64,000 bases of DNA from Acinetobacter sedimenti (GCF_022601685.1 NZ_JAKUML010000012.1:21792-85791); one strand, 5' to 3'; positions 17,918 to 28,701 are shown, counted from the first letter of the stretch. Program-made: numbers and translations. Notes: a model not told the origin generated them from the letters alone.

Positions 17918-20900
17918 ATGGCTAAGTATTTTATTCATCGCCCGATCTTTGCGTGGGTGATTGCGCTCATCATCATGCTGGCAGGGATCATGACCTTAAC
18001 AGGCATGCCGATAGCACAGTATCCAACGATCGCAGCACCAACCGTGACAATTACAGCGACTTATCCAGGTGCTTCGGCATCTACTGTTGAAAATACAGTG
18101 ACGCAAATTATTGAAAAGCAAATGAATGGCTTGGATGGTTTGCGCTATATGTCTTCAAATAGTGCCAACAATGGTCAAGCGACAATTCAGCTGAATTTTG
18201 AACAGGGTGTAGATCCTGATATTGCACAAGTTCAAGTGCAGAACAAATTGCAATCTGCAACAGCTTTACTTCCTGCAGATGTACAACGTCAAGGTGTGAC
18301 GGTGAGCAAAGGTGGTGGTAGCTTTTTACAGGTTATTGCATTTTATTCGCCTGATGGTTCTTTGACGGATTCAGACATTAAAGATTATGTGAATTCGAAT
18401 CTGTCTGATTCGTTGAGTCGTGTACAGGGTGTCGGTAGTATTCAAGTCTTTGGTGGTTCTTATGCGATGCGCATTTGGTTAGATCCTGCCAAGATGGCTA
18501 GCTTCCAGTTGAATCCATCGGATATTTCGGCAGCGATCAATGCACAAAATGCTCAGGTCGCTGTTGGACAACTTGGTGGTTCTCCTTCTGTGGAAGGACA
18601 GGCGATCAATGCGACCGTGACTGCACAAAGCTTGTTGCAAACCCCTGAAGAATTTGAAAATATCTTTTTGAAAAATGCGGGCAATGGTGCGCAAGTACGT
18701 ATCAAAGATGTTGCACGTGTTGAGTTGGGTTCAGACAGTTATATGTTTGACTCTCGCTACAACGGCAAGCCTGCGGGTGGTATTGCAATCACACTGGCGA
18801 CAGGTGCAAATGCGCTCGATACGGCTGAAGCGGTTGAGGAAAAGCTGACAGAGCTCCGTGCGAACTATCCAACGGGATTGAAAGACGATATTGCGTTTGA
18901 TACCACACCATTCATCAAGCTATCGATTGAAAGTGTTGTTCATACGTTGGTCGAGGCAGTGGTCTTGGTATTTATCGTGATGTTCCTGTTCTTGCAGAAC
19001 TGGCGTGCAACCATTATTCCCACACTTGCTGTACCTGTGGTGGTATTGGGAACTTTTGCCGTGATCAACATGTTTGGCTTTAGTATCAATACATTGACCA
19101 TGTTTGCCATGGTATTGGCGATTGGTCTGTTGGTCGATGATGCCATCGTCGTCGTGGAAAACGTCGAGCGTGTCATGACCGAAGATCACAGTGATCCTGT
19201 GGCTGCGACTGAAAAGTCGATGGGGCAGATTACTGGCGCATTGATTGGTATTACCACTGTACTGGCAGCGGTATTTATTCCAATGTCATTCTTTGCAGGT
19301 TCTACGGGTGTGATTTACCGTCAGTTTGCATTGACGTTGGTGACAGCGATGGTATTGTCGTTGATCGTCGCTTTAACCTTTACACCTGCATTATGTGCAA
19401 CAATCTTGAAGCAACATGATCCAAATAAACCGCAAAGTAATGGTTTCTTTGCACGATTCTTCCGTGGCTTTAATAATTGGTTTGATCGCACAGCTGGGCG
19501 TTATCAAAAAGCAGTTGCTTTCTTGACCAAGCGTTTGATTGTGCCGATTATTGGTTTTGTTGTGGTATGTGCCTTATTGTTTGTGAGTTATAAAAACTTA
19601 CCAACAGGCTTCTTGCCTGATGAAGATCAAGGCGTGATTATTAGCTTGGTGCAGTTGCCACCAAATGCCTCACTTGATCGTACTATCGAAGTCAACACTA
19701 AAATGGAAGACTACTATCTTGGTCAAGAAAAAGATCATGTGCAATCAATCTTTACTGTTGCAGGCTTCTCTTTTACAGGGGTAGCACAAAATGCGGGTAT
19801 CGGCTTTATTCGTTTGAAAGATTGGGAAGATCGTACCTCTGAAGAATCAAAAATTGGTGCGATTATTGGTCGTGCGATGGCACTGAATATGACCATTCCT
19901 GAAGCATCTTATGTCATGCCGATTCAGTTGCCATCAATGCCTGAGCTTGGTATTGCCTCGGGATTTAACATGCAATTGACTGCACTGAATGGTCAAAGTC
20001 ATGAAGAGTTAATGAATGCACGAAATGCATTGCTGGGTATGGCTGCGCAAGATGAGCGTTTGACTGGTGTGCGTCCGAATGGTCAAGAAGATACGCCACA
20101 ATACAAGATCAATATTGATCAAGCGCAAGCAGGTGCATTAGGTGTGAGCTTTGCTGACATCAATAGCACTATGGGTATTGCGTGGAGTGGCTCATATATC
20201 AATGACTTTATCGATCGTGGTCGTGTCAAGCGTGTCTACGTGCAAGGTGAGTCCGCATCTCGTATGATGCCTGAAGATTTAAATCAATGGTATGTCCGTA
20301 ATGATCAAGGCGATATGATTGCGTTCTCAGCCTTTGCAACAGGTGAGTGGGCGTACGGTTCGCCACGTCTTGAGCGTTATAACGGTGTATCATCGGTGAA
20401 CATTCAGGGTAGTCCAGCACCGGGTGTGAGCTCTGGTGATGCCATGCAAGCCATGCAAGAGATGGTGGATAAGCTGCCTGAAATGGGCATGGACGGCTAT
20501 GCACTTGAATGGACAGGTCTATCACTTGAGGAACAAGAAGCGGGTAGTCAAGGGCCGATGCTCTATGCCTTGTCTTTATTGATTGTTTTCTTCTGTTTGG
20601 CAGCGTTGTATGAAAGTTGGTCGGTTCCATTCTCTGTACTCTTGGTTGTACCACTCGGTATTTTGGGTGCAGTTGGTTTGACCCTACTTGGTATGATGAT
20701 CAAAGGCGATCCAAACTTATCCAACAACATCTATTTCCAAGTGGCGATGATTTCGGTGATTGGTTTGTCTGCGAAGAATGCCATTTTGATTGTTGAATTT
20801 GCCAAAGAGCTTCAAGAACAAGGTGAAGAACTCATCGAAGCGACTTTGCATGCGGCGAAAATGCGTTTGCGTCCAATCATCATGACAACCTTGGCATTTG

Positions 20901-21100
20901 GTTTTGGTGTATTGCCATTGGCACTCTCTAGCGGTGCAGGTGCAAACAGTCAGCACTCTGTTGGTTTTGGTGTACTTGGTGGTGTATTGACATCGACCTT
21001 CTTAGGCGTATTCTTTATCCCAGTCTTCTACGTGATCGTGCGTAGCATGTTTAAGTACAAAGCAAAACCAAAAGCTACCACAACCACAACACAGGAATAA
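17918..21100 (+). CDS. adeJ: AdeJ, RND drug/proton antiporter
   Basis: The inner-membrane pump of AdeIJK, which expels beta-lactams, chloramphenicol, tetracyclines, fluoroquinolones and other drugs and contributes to intrinsic resistance. The 1060 residues have the twelve-helix RND layout with two large periplasmic loops. The proton-relay pair Asp407-Asp408 in GLLVDDAIVVVENV keeps AcrB numbering, and Lys in the fourth-helix partner region is visible in GLSAKNAILIVEFAKE. The N-terminal FIHRPIFAWVIAL is typical of the HAE1 family. It is bracketed by adeI (13 bases) and adeK (4 bases). Confidence 0.97.
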   Translation: MAKYFIHRPIFAWVIALIIMLAGIMTLTGMPIAQYPTIAAPTVTITATYPGASASTVENTVTQIIEKQMNGLDGLRYMSSNSANNGQATIQLNFEQGVDPDIAQVQVQNKLQSATALLPADVQRQGVTVSKGGGSFLQVIAFYSPDGSLTDSDIKDYVNSNLSDSLSRVQGVGSIQVFGGSYAMRIWLDPAKMASFQLNPSDISAAINAQNAQVAVGQLGGSPSVEGQAINATVTAQSLLQTPEEFENIFLKNAGNGAQVRIKDVARVELGSDSYMFDSRYNGKPAGGIAITLATGANALDTAEAVEEKLTELRANYPTGLKDDIAFDTTPFIKLSIESVVHTLVEAVVLVFIVMFLFLQNWRATIIPTLAVPVVVLGTFAVINMFGFSINTLTMFAMVLAIGLLVDDAIVVVENVERVMTEDHSDPVAATEKSMGQITGALIGITTVLAAVFIPMSFFAGSTGVIYRQFALTLVTAMVLSLIVALTFTPALCATILKQHDPNKPQSNGFFARFFRGFNNWFDRTAGRYQKAVAFLTKRLIVPIIGFVVVCALLFVSYKNLPTGFLPDEDQGVIISLVQLPPNASLDRTIEVNTKMEDYYLGQEKDHVQSIFTVAGFSFTGVAQNAGIGFIRLKDWEDRTSEESKIGAIIGRAMALNMTIPEASYVMPIQLPSMPELGIASGFNMQLTALNGQSHEELMNARNALLGMAAQDERLTGVRPNGQEDTPQYKINIDQAQAGALGVSFADINSTMGIAWSGSYINDFIDRGRVKRVYVQGESASRMMPEDLNQWYVRNDQGDMIAFSAFATGEWAYGSPRLERYNGVSSVNIQGSPAPGVSSGDAMQAMQEMVDKLPEMGMDGYALEWTGLSLEEQEAGSQGPMLYALSLLIVFFCLAALYESWSVPFSVLLVVPLGILGAVGLTLLGMMIKGDPNLSNNIYFQVAMISVIGLSAKNAILIVEFAKELQEQGEELIEATLHAAKMRLRPIIMTTLAFGFGVLPLALSSGAGANSQHSVGFGVLGGVLTSTFLGVFFIPVFYVIVRSMFKYKAKPKATTTTTQE

Positions 21101-21104
21101 TGTC

Positions 21105-22568
21105 ATGACAATGATGAATAGTATGATCGGACGAGGTTTTGCATTGACTGTATTGGCGGTATCACTGACTGCATGTCAAAGCATGAAGCCTGCTGTGCCT
21201 GCAGCAGAGCCAAATATTCCTGCGGAATATATGGCGCTCGCTCAAGATGGATCACAGTCGATTGCATCACAAGGTTATCGTGAATATTTTGCGGATGAAC
21301 GTCTTGAGCAAGTGATCGCACTTGCTTTAGAAAACAACCGTGACTTACGCACAGCTGCACTGAATATTGAAAAGACACAATATCAATATCAAATCACTCG
21401 TAATAATCAGCTACCAACAGTTGGTGCGAGTGGTAGTGTAACTCGGCAAGAAACGGCAACTGCTCCAGATCCTTACACGACTTATAGTGCAGGGCTTGGG
21501 GTAACGGCATATGAACTTGATTTTTGGGGGCGTGTTGCAAGCCTAAAAGATGCTGCACTTGAAAGTTACTTTGCGACGCAAACCGCTCGTGATGCGACTC
21601 AGGTGGCATTGGTTGGACAGGTTGCGCAAGCATGGGCGGCGATTTCATTTGCAGAGCAAAACTTAAAGCTTGCAGAACAAACTTTAAAGGCACAACAAGA
21701 GTCTTATAACCTAAATAAGCGTCGTTTTGATGTTGGTTTAGACAGTGAGATTCCACTGCGTCAATCGCAAATTTCTGTAGAAACGGCTCGTGGCGATGTT
21801 GCGGGTTATAAGACAGAAGTTGCGCAGCAGAAAAATGCGTTGAATCTTTTGGTCGGGCAAACTGTACCCGATGGTCTATTGCCTGACAAAGCAGTGGTTC
21901 ACATTACTGATAATCAAGTATTGAGTGCTGGCTTACCAAGTGAATTATTGGTTAATCGTCCTGACATTAAGTCTGCGGAATATCAACTACGTGCAGCAGG
22001 TGCCAACATTGGTGCGGCAAAAGCAAGATTATTCCCAACCATTAGTTTGACGGGTTCAGCGGGTTATGCTTCGACTGATCTAAGCGATTTATTTAAATCT
22101 GGTTCATTTGTTTGGAGTGTTGGTCCAAGTATTGACTTGCCAATCTTTGACTATGGTACTCGACGTGCCAATATCAAAATCTCTGAAGTCGATCAAAAGA
22201 TTGCATTGTCTGACTATGAATCTACTGTACAGACTGCGTTCCGTGAAGTGAATGATGTGTTGGCAACACGTGCAAATATTGAAGATCGTATTGCAGCACA
22301 GCGTCGTTTAGTTGAAGCAACCAATAAGACTTATCAATTGTCACAAGCTCGCTACCGTGCAGGTTTGGATAATTATTTAACTGTATTGGATGCACAGCGT
22401 ACAGCGTATTCTGCTGAACAGGGCTTGCTTGCTCTGCGTCAGGCGAATATCAACAGTCAGATTGAGTTGTATAAAACACTGGGTGGTGGGCTAACTGAAA
22501 CCTCTACACAAGCGTCAACTCAAGTCGATGCGCCAAATGCAGATGCTACGCAAACCACTGTGAATTAA
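21105..22568 (+). CDS. adeK: AdeK, outer-membrane channel of AdeIJK
   Basis: A TolC/OprM-type outer-membrane lipoprotein that completes the tripartite pump. The signal ends in lipobox LTAC (Cys24). Two OEP repeats follow, each with long helices; SVGPSIDLPIFDYGTRRA and ALATR-like VLATRANIEDR are characteristic. The C-terminus carries a short Thr/Gln/Asp-rich tail. AGGA lies 8 bases before the ATG at 21105. It is the last gene before a strong terminator, so the unit is pap2-adeI-adeJ-adeK. Confidence 0.95.
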   Translation: MTMMNSMIGRGFALTVLAVSLTACQSMKPAVPAAEPNIPAEYMALAQDGSQSIASQGYREYFADERLEQVIALALENNRDLRTAALNIEKTQYQYQITRNNQLPTVGASGSVTRQETATAPDPYTTYSAGLGVTAYELDFWGRVASLKDAALESYFATQTARDATQVALVGQVAQAWAAISFAEQNLKLAEQTLKAQQESYNLNKRRFDVGLDSEIPLRQSQISVETARGDVAGYKTEVAQQKNALNLLVGQTVPDGLLPDKAVVHITDNQVLSAGLPSELLVNRPDIKSAEYQLRAAGANIGAAKARLFPTISLTGSAGYASTDLSDLFKSGSFVWSVGPSIDLPIFDYGTRRANIKISEVDQKIALSDYESTVQTAFREVNDVLATRANIEDRIAAQRRLVEATNKTYQLSQARYRAGLDNYLTVLDAQRTAYSAEQGLLALRQANINSQIELYKTLGGGLTETSTQASTQVDAPNADATQTTVN

Positions 22569-22604
22569 TACTGCTTAATTTATATCTTATTGATATATTT
22601 GAAA

Positions 22605-22629
22605 AAGCGACCTGAGGGTCGCTTTTTTT
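22605..22629 (+). terminator. Terminator of adeIJK
   Basis: An eight-base stem AAGCGACC/GGTCGCTT with a four-base loop is followed by a T run. Confidence 0.92.
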
Positions 22630-22655
22630 ATGGACATCTATTTTCAACTGGTGTT

Positions 22656-23288
22656 CTATTTGCTTAGAATAATCGCATCTTCATTGGTGTACATGGTTTC
22701 ATCAGGAAAGCCGAGGTATTCGACTGTAACAACCATGCGATCTTGCTTTGGAATGCGAAACGCTTGCTTAATCGTCAATTTCGGCGCATAGCTTACAGCC
22801 TGCTGCGAGGTGCTTTTGTATGGGCTATCCTCCACAGTGTAGTCATAACGATATTCAGGCATGGTTTTTTCAGGGTCAGCCCAAGCAGGCACTTGTAACG
22901 TTTCTTCTTTTTCTACATTGATTTTGAAAATATTTGGATTGATTGGATAGAGTTTTTTTAATCGACGTGTAATTTTTTTGAGTTCACGTTCAAAAGGTAC
23001 ATCAGTGCCATCTGAGAAATAATCAATTTCCCCAGTCTTCGTTCGTGGATAGATGGATTTAACTTCGATCAATTGTTCAGGCTGAGCTGACTTAAAATCA
23101 AAATAATACAATTGAGGAAGTCTGCCACTGGCATCTTCATCATGTTTGAGAAGATAGAGTTTTTGATCTTTGGCTTCATAGCCCAGAAGCTCGATATATG
23201 ATTTACCGCCAACCGTGGCAAAACTCACTGGCACTGTGAGAAGTACAGAGCCTAACCCTAAACAAATTTTAAAAATTAAATGTCGCAT
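22656..23288 (-). CDS. Unknown secreted protein
   Basis: I do not recognise this protein. It has 210 residues from the ATG at 23288, chosen because GGTGG stands 8 bases before it; an in-frame start 42 bases upstream has no ribosome site. The first 25 residues are a signal peptide (SVLLTVPVSFA-TV), so it is periplasmic or surface-exposed. The mature protein is rich in Lys, Asp and Tyr with short beta-like blocks (YLLKHDED, LYYFDF, YRYDYTVED). No catalytic motif, lipobox or membrane segment is visible. It follows ntrC on the same strand after 132 bases without a clear terminator and may be transcribed separately. Confidence 0.75.
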   Translation of the reverse strand: MRHLIFKICLGLGSVLLTVPVSFATVGGKSYIELLGYEAKDQKLYLLKHDEDASGRLPQLYYFDFKSAQPEQLIEVKSIYPRTKTGEIDYFSDGTDVPFERELKKITRRLKKLYPINPNIFKINVEKEETLQVPAWADPEKTMPEYRYDYTVEDSPYKSTSQQAVSYAPKLTIKQAFRIPKQDRMVVTVEYLGFPDETMYTNEDAIILSK

Positions 23289-23420
23289 AAAAAAACCACC
23301 ATGATTTGAACTTACTGTAAAAAGAAGCATCAGGTGGTTTTAGATTAATCATTTCATGATAAAAGAACAATGCGAAAATAGTGTGGTTTTAGTAGTTCAC
23401 CTTAGGTCAAATGAAGTTGC

Positions 23421-24959
23421 TTAATCTTCATCATCACTACTATCCATGCCAAGCTCTTTCATTTTACGTGTCAAGGTATTGCGTCCCCAGCCAAGTAGCT
23501 CTGCGGCATGACGTTTACGACCACGGGTCTGATTCAGCGCTGCTAAGATCAGTGTCTTTTCGAACATTGGTGCAGCCACTTCGAGTATTTTCATCTCTCC
23601 ATTTTGTAACTTTTCCAATGCCCATTGCTCAAGGAGCTGATCCCAAGTATGGTTTCCTGCATGACTCTGCATATCACTGTGCACATTCGCTTGCATATGA
23701 CTAGTGGTATTTGGATTTGTACTTTGTGTATGAAAGCTAATGCTTGTATTCGTCAATGGCGTAGTTTCAAGACCACGCTGTTGTAATGGAATCTGACGTA
23801 GCTCAGTCGGTAGATCTTCAGGGTAGATTTCACGACCTGTAATCATTACAGTGAGCCAACGACAGGTATTCTCAAGTTGACGGACGTTACCCGGCCACGG
23901 CAATTGTTTGAGATAGTCTTTGGTTTCAGCTTTGAGAATTTTTGGACTAACGGCAAGTTCTTTGGCAGCACGTGCAAGGAAGTGTTCTGCAAGTTTTGGA
24001 ATGTCTTCGCTACGATGTGCCAATTTTGGAATGTGAATACGAATCACATTTAAGCGATGATACAAATCCTCACGGAATTTGCCCGACTGTACTAAGCGTT
24101 CTAAATCTTGATGTGTTGCAGCGACGATACGGACATTGACCTTGACAGGAATGTGTCCGCCAACCCGATAAAACTCACCATCGGCGAGTACACGGAGTAA
24201 GCGAGTTTGGGTATCGAATGGCATATCGCCAATTTCATCTAAAAATAGCGTACCGCCATTGGCTTGTTCAAAGCGACCTTGACGTTGCGTGTTTGCCCCT
24301 GTAAACGCACCTTTTTCATGCCCAAACAATTCTGTTTCGATCAAATCTTTTGGAATCGCTGCCATATTCAAGGCAATGAATGGTTTGCTACTGCGAGGTG
24401 AGTGGCGATGTAGTGCATGAGCTACAAGTTCTTTACCTGTACCAGATTCACCATTAATCAATACGGTAATGTGTGACTGCGATAGGCGACCAATGGCACG
24501 AAACACTTCTTGCATCGCAGGAGATTCACCAATGATTTCAGTCGATGGTGGGGCAACTGGTACTTTGGCACTTTCTTGTTGTTGTAGCTTGGTGATGTGC
24601 AAAATTGCACGATTAACTAATGCCAATGCTTCATCAATATCAAAAGGTTTTGGTAAGTATTCAAACGCACCTGTTTGATAGCTTGATACAGCAGACTCTA
24701 GGTCAGAGTGTGCTGTCATGATGATCACAGGCAGGTCTGGGAATGAGTTTTTAACTTTAGATAGAAAGTTTAACCCATCCATACCGGGCATACGGATATC
24801 GGTGAGAATCACATCAGGTTGTGTATCAGTTAAATGATCAAGTGCAGATTGTGCTTCTTCATAACTTGTTACGTCAAAGCCTTCTTCCTTGAAGGTCTTT
24901 TCCAATACCCAGCGCATGGCACGGTCGTCATCAATGACCCAAATCTTGTGCTGTGTCAT
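23421..24959 (-). CDS. glnG: NtrC nitrogen regulator, sigma-54 activator
   Basis: The response regulator of nitrogen limitation, activating sigma-54 promoters such as glnA. The receiver domain has phospho-acceptor Asp54 in LTDIRMPG. The AAA+ domain (about 140-375) has Walker A GESGTGKE and the sigma-54-contacting loop GAFTGA. A Fis-type helix-turn-helix ends the protein (AAELLGWGRNTLTRKMKELG). It is about 40 residues longer than E. coli NtrC because of a Thr/Asn/His-rich linker at about 395-435. The start overlaps the glnL stop by 4 bases (ATGA), indicating translational coupling. Confidence 0.95.
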   Translation of the reverse strand: MTQHKIWVIDDDRAMRWVLEKTFKEEGFDVTSYEEAQSALDHLTDTQPDVILTDIRMPGMDGLNFLSKVKNSFPDLPVIIMTAHSDLESAVSSYQTGAFEYLPKPFDIDEALALVNRAILHITKLQQQESAKVPVAPPSTEIIGESPAMQEVFRAIGRLSQSHITVLINGESGTGKELVAHALHRHSPRSSKPFIALNMAAIPKDLIETELFGHEKGAFTGANTQRQGRFEQANGGTLFLDEIGDMPFDTQTRLLRVLADGEFYRVGGHIPVKVNVRIVAATHQDLERLVQSGKFREDLYHRLNVIRIHIPKLAHRSEDIPKLAEHFLARAAKELAVSPKILKAETKDYLKQLPWPGNVRQLENTCRWLTVMITGREIYPEDLPTELRQIPLQQRGLETTPLTNTSISFHTQSTNPNTTSHMQANVHSDMQSHAGNHTWDQLLEQWALEKLQNGEMKILEVAAPMFEKTLILAALNQTRGRKRHAAELLGWGRNTLTRKMKELGMDSSDDED

Positions 24960-26056
24960 GTTCTATTCTCCCAAGGTAGATATAAGCTAAATATGGTTTG
25001 ACCTGCTTCAGAGTGGCACTCGATCATGCCTTGATGTTGTCGCATAATGTTTTGCGCAATGCTGAGCCCAAGTCCTGTCCCATTGGCACGACCTGACACC
25101 ATTGGATAAAAAACCGATTCTAAAATATCGGCAGGAATGCCTGGGCCATTGTCTTCAATATCGACTCGAACTGCACTGCGATGGTGCACGCCTTGAATGG
25201 TGACGAGGCGTTGTATTCGAGTTCGGAAAGTGAGCCGAGGAGTATCATTTTCATGGAAAAAATCGGCATTCTCAGTCATGGCTTGTACGGCATTGACACT
25301 GATGTTTAAAATTACCTGAATAAGCTGATCTCGATCGGCGATCACATCGGGCAAAGATAAGTCGTAGTCACGTTGCACTTTGATTTTATTTTTGGTTTGA
25401 CTAAGTACGAGAGAGCGCACACGTTCTAATGGCTCATGAATATTGACTGGCTCGTAACTCGGCATTTGACGAGAGCCGAGCATGGTATCGGCGAGATTGC
25501 GAAGTCGGTCAACTTCATCAATGATGATGTCTGTATATTCTTTGATCTGCGCATCTTTGACATTACGACCAAGAAGCTGTGTTGCACCTCGAATGCCACC
25601 CAATGGATTCTTAATCTCATGTGCCACACCACGGATCAGCTGTCGTGCGATTTGATGTTGTTGAATATGGAGTTCTTCTTTAGAAATACGTAGTAAACGA
25701 TCAATCTGTTGAAACTCAACCAATAAAGTTCCAGTTTTGTTGTTTGGTAATAAAGATACGGTGTAATCAACAAAGCGATCTTTGAGAGAAATATTGAGTA
25801 ATGCTTCACGGTGAGTATAAGGCTGAGCGGTATCCAAAGTCTTTTGCAGAACTTCCTCAAGGCTAAATTGACTGTCTTCGCTCAGTTCAACTAAATGCTT
25901 TGCTCGCATGCCGTATGCACGTAAAAAGCTCATCTCAAACAAGCTTTCACATGCTGAGTTCATGTAATGCACTGTCAAATCTGCATTGAGCAACAATACG
26001 GCAGTGGTCATATGATCGACAATGGATCGGTAGTCTATATTGGTGCGCAAGTCCAT
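24956..26056 (-). CDS. glnL: NtrB nitrogen sensor kinase
   Basis: A soluble histidine kinase/phosphatase that, under PII control, sets the phosphorylation of NtrC. A PAS domain (about 10-120) is followed by a dimerisation helix with His at about 146 in GVAHEIKNPLGG, and by the ATPase domain with N box (ILNISVNAVQAM) and G boxes (DNGPGIP, GTGLGLSIAQ). There are no membrane segments. Its 366 residues match the family. It is first in the glnL-glnG unit; glnA is not in this window. Confidence 0.95.
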   Translation of the reverse strand: MDLRTNIDYRSIVDHMTTAVLLLNADLTVHYMNSACESLFEMSFLRAYGMRAKHLVELSEDSQFSLEEVLQKTLDTAQPYTHREALLNISLKDRFVDYTVSLLPNNKTGTLLVEFQQIDRLLRISKEELHIQQHQIARQLIRGVAHEIKNPLGGIRGATQLLGRNVKDAQIKEYTDIIIDEVDRLRNLADTMLGSRQMPSYEPVNIHEPLERVRSLVLSQTKNKIKVQRDYDLSLPDVIADRDQLIQVILNISVNAVQAMTENADFFHENDTPRLTFRTRIQRLVTIQGVHHRSAVRVDIEDNGPGIPADILESVFYPMVSGRANGTGLGLSIAQNIMRQHQGMIECHSEAGQTIFSLYLPWENRT

Positions 26057-26510
26057 ATATTTATATGCCTAAGCTTTAAAATGGCGCAAAATCTGACTTG
26101 CCAAATAAAGCTAAATTTCTAAGTTATTGGGTATTAAGCAAGTTTCAAGCCAAGCTTTGTGATCCAGTGGAGCAATTGCAAAAACATGCACTAAAAGCTT
26201 TCGGTTGCGATGCTTGAGGTACCCAAAGTCTTTATGTTGGATCATGAAAAAGTATTTGCTGATCAATTTCAATGAATTAAAAGACTGGGTAAAATGGATT
26301 ATATGCACAATTGTGGGGCGAAATATTAAAATTTATATTTTTGCACCAAAATAAATCATTTTTAGTGTAAGGAAATATAAAGTGCTTTCATCTGAGTTGA
26401 GCGTAATGGGTTAAAAACTGACTGTGGATTGTGTTTGATTGTTATTGTGTTGACTATTTTTCTTGGGCAAAACACCTTACAATATAGCGATTGTTTCGGA
26501 GTGTCTAGTC
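26057..26510. other. Divergent intergenic region, glnL / rimO
   Basis: An AT-rich gap of 454 bases between divergent genes. A 65-codon minus-strand frame at 26111-26308 starts with GTG, has no ribosome site and resembles nothing I know; I do not call it. A TTGACT at 26450-26455 and a TACAAT at 26478-26483 lie before rimO but are 22 bases apart, too far for a normal promoter. Confidence 0.5.
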
Positions 26511-27851
26511 ATGAAATCCCCAAAAGTAGGCTTTGTATCTTTAGGTTGTCCTAAGGCACTGGTTGATTCTGAGCGTATTTTGACTCAGCTGAAGACCGAA
26601 GGCTATGAAGTGGCACAGAATTATGATGGCGCAGACCTCGTAGTTGTGAATACGTGTGGATTTATCGAGTCGGCAGTTCTAGAGTCTTTAGATGCGATTG
26701 GTGAGGCGATTAGTGAAAATGGCAAAGTGATCGTCACAGGTTGTTTGGGTAAAGACGAAGCAAAAATCCGTGAGATGCACCCAAGTGTACTCAAAGTCAC
26801 AGGTGCGGCAGCGTATCAAGATGTGATGGATGCAGTCCATCAATATGTCCCCCAACAGCCGAAACACAATCCTTTTGTCGATCTTGTCCCTGAGCAGGGC
26901 ATTCGTCTGACACCGAAACATTATGCCTATTTAAAAATATCCGAAGGCTGTAATCATCGCTGTACCTTCTGCATTATTCCAAGTATGCGAGGTGATTTGG
27001 TATCACGTCCGATTAGTAGTGTGATGCAGGAAGCGCAAGCCTTGAAGCGTGCAGGTGTCAAAGAATTATTGGTCATTTCTCAAGATACTTCTGCTTATGG
27101 TGTCGATACCAAATACAAGCTCGACTTTTGGGATGGTCAGCCTTTAAAAACCAAATTTTATGATCTTTGCGAAGCACTCGGTCAGCTTGGGATTTGGGTG
27201 CGTTTGCATTATGTCTATCCGTATCCACACGTCGATGCAGCGATTGATCTGATGGCACAAGGTAAAATCTTGCCGTATTTAGATATTCCATTTCAACATG
27301 CGAGTCCAAGTGTATTAAAGGCGATGAAGCGCCCTGCACACAGTGAAAATACTTTGGATCGTATCAAAGCATGGCGTGAAAAATGCCCTGAACTGGTGAT
27401 TCGCTCGACTTTTGTGGTGGGTTTTCCTGGAGAAACTGAAGAAGATTTTCAATATTTGCTCGATTGGCTGAAAGAAGCACAACTTGATCGTGTTGGCTGT
27501 TTTAAATATTCACCTGTAGAGGGTGCAACAGCGAACGATTTGCCAAATCATGTGCCAGAAGATATTCAGCAAGAGCGTTTTGAACGCTTTATGCAACTGC
27601 AACAAGAAATTTCATCACAGAAATTACAGCAACGTATTGGTAAAACCATGACGGTCTTAGTCGATGAACTGGAGGCAGAGTATCCGGTGGCAGTGGCTCG
27701 CTCGTATGCTGATGCGCCTGAGATTGATGGTAATGTTTTTGTCGAAGATATTGATCGTGATGCGATTAAGGCAGGCAATTTAATTCGAGTGAAAATTACT
27801 GATGCTGATGAATATGACTTGTTTGCCGAGCTGATTGAAGTCATTGCTTGA
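26511..27851 (+). CDS. rimO: RimO, ribosomal protein S12 methylthiotransferase
   Basis: A radical-SAM enzyme that methylthiolates an aspartate (Asp88 in E. coli) of ribosomal protein S12; it is the paralogue of MiaB, also in this window. The UPF0004 domain begins with [17 protein letters not shown] and holds three cysteines ([21 protein letters not shown]). The radical SAM motif reads CNHRCTFC near residue 148, and a TRAM domain ends the protein. The [11 protein letters not shown] signature separates RimO from MiaB. I start at the ATG at 26511 (446 residues), with CGGAG upstream; a longer frame begins 48 bases earlier without a ribosome site. Confidence 0.95.
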   Translation: MKSPKVGFVSLGCPKALVDSERILTQLKTEGYEVAQNYDGADLVVVNTCGFIESAVLESLDAIGEAISENGKVIVTGCLGKDEAKIREMHPSVLKVTGAAAYQDVMDAVHQYVPQQPKHNPFVDLVPEQGIRLTPKHYAYLKISEGCNHRCTFCIIPSMRGDLVSRPISSVMQEAQALKRAGVKELLVISQDTSAYGVDTKYKLDFWDGQPLKTKFYDLCEALGQLGIWVRLHYVYPYPHVDAAIDLMAQGKILPYLDIPFQHASPSVLKAMKRPAHSENTLDRIKAWREKCPELVIRSTFVVGFPGETEEDFQYLLDWLKEAQLDRVGCFKYSPVEGATANDLPNHVPEDIQQERFERFMQLQQEISSQKLQQRIGKTMTVLVDELEAEYPVAVARSYADAPEIDGNVFVEDIDRDAIKAGNLIRVKITDADEYDLFAELIEVIA

Positions 27852-27922
27852 TCGAATAGCATATGAATTAAAGTTTGAATTGATTTTTAGAAAAGTATAC
27901 ACATAAATTTTGGAGCCTGATC

Positions 27923-28648
27923 ATGAGTGAAAAAAGTCCACGCTATACCCGTATTTTACTAAAGCTTTCTGGTGAGGCTTTGTCTGGAAATAAAGAAATG
28001 GGCATTGATGCCACTGTACTTGATCAAATGTCATTATCCATTGCGCATTTGGTTGGACTCGGTGTGCAGGTTGGTATCGTGGTTGGCGGTGGTAATCTCT
28101 ACCGTGGTAGCCAATTGCAAAAAGATGGCTTGGTTGGTCGTGTCACAGGTGATCAAATGGGTATGCTTGCGACCGTTATGAATGGCTTGGCAATGCGTGA
28201 TGCTTTGGTGCGTCGTAATATCAAAACTCGTCTGATGTCTGCGCTTGAGATCGGTACGGTGGTTGAACCGTATTCAAGTCGTGATGCGATTCGTCATCTG
28301 AATAATGGTGAAGTGTGTGTCTTTGTTGCAGGCACAGGCAATCCATTCTTTACTACAGATACCGCAGCCTGCTTACGTGGGATTGAGATTGAATCAAAAT
28401 TGATCTTAAAAGCCACCAAAGTCGATGGTGTGTATAACAAAGATCCAAGCAAATATGATGATGCGGTGAAATACGATAGTTTGACGTTTGACCAAGTGCT
28501 TGATGAAAAACTCGGTGTGATGGACTTGACGGCGATCTGCTTATGTCGTGACCATGATGTCCCATTGCACGTCTTTGATATGAATAAATCAGGTGCATTG
28601 CTGTCAGTGGTGATGGGTGAAAATGAAGGTACGCGCGTTAGCAACTAA
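27923..28648 (+). CDS. pyrH: UMP kinase
   Basis: It phosphorylates UMP to UDP for pyrimidine nucleotide synthesis, as a hexamer allosterically controlled by GTP and UTP. The amino-acid-kinase fold is evident from LLKLSGEAL near the N-terminus, [24 protein letters not shown] and [16 protein letters not shown]. The 241 residues match bacterial PyrH. A GGAG ribosome site precedes the ATG. The order pyrH-frr-uppS-cdsA-dxr-rseP-bamA is widely conserved in proteobacteria; tsf, often just upstream, is not here. Confidence 0.97.
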   Translation: MSEKSPRYTRILLKLSGEALSGNKEMGIDATVLDQMSLSIAHLVGLGVQVGIVVGGGNLYRGSQLQKDGLVGRVTGDQMGMLATVMNGLAMRDALVRRNIKTRLMSALEIGTVVEPYSSRDAIRHLNNGEVCVFVAGTGNPFFTTDTAACLRGIEIESKLILKATKVDGVYNKDPSKYDDAVKYDSLTFDQVLDEKLGVMDLTAICLCRDHDVPLHVFDMNKSGALLSVVMGENEGTRVSN

Positions 28649-28701
28649 ACTGAGCTTCAATCATTAAAATGATCACGCAGCATTTGCGGGTTTAAACAGA
28701 T

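Noticed and set aside
26111..26308. 65-codon minus-strand frame between glnL and rimO
   Set aside because: It needs a GTG start, has no ribosome site and shows no motif; it lies in AT-rich non-coding DNA.
9753..27851. miaB and rimO as a recent duplication
   Set aside because: They are ancient paralogues with separate signatures ([11 protein letters not shown] versus [11 protein letters not shown]) and different targets.
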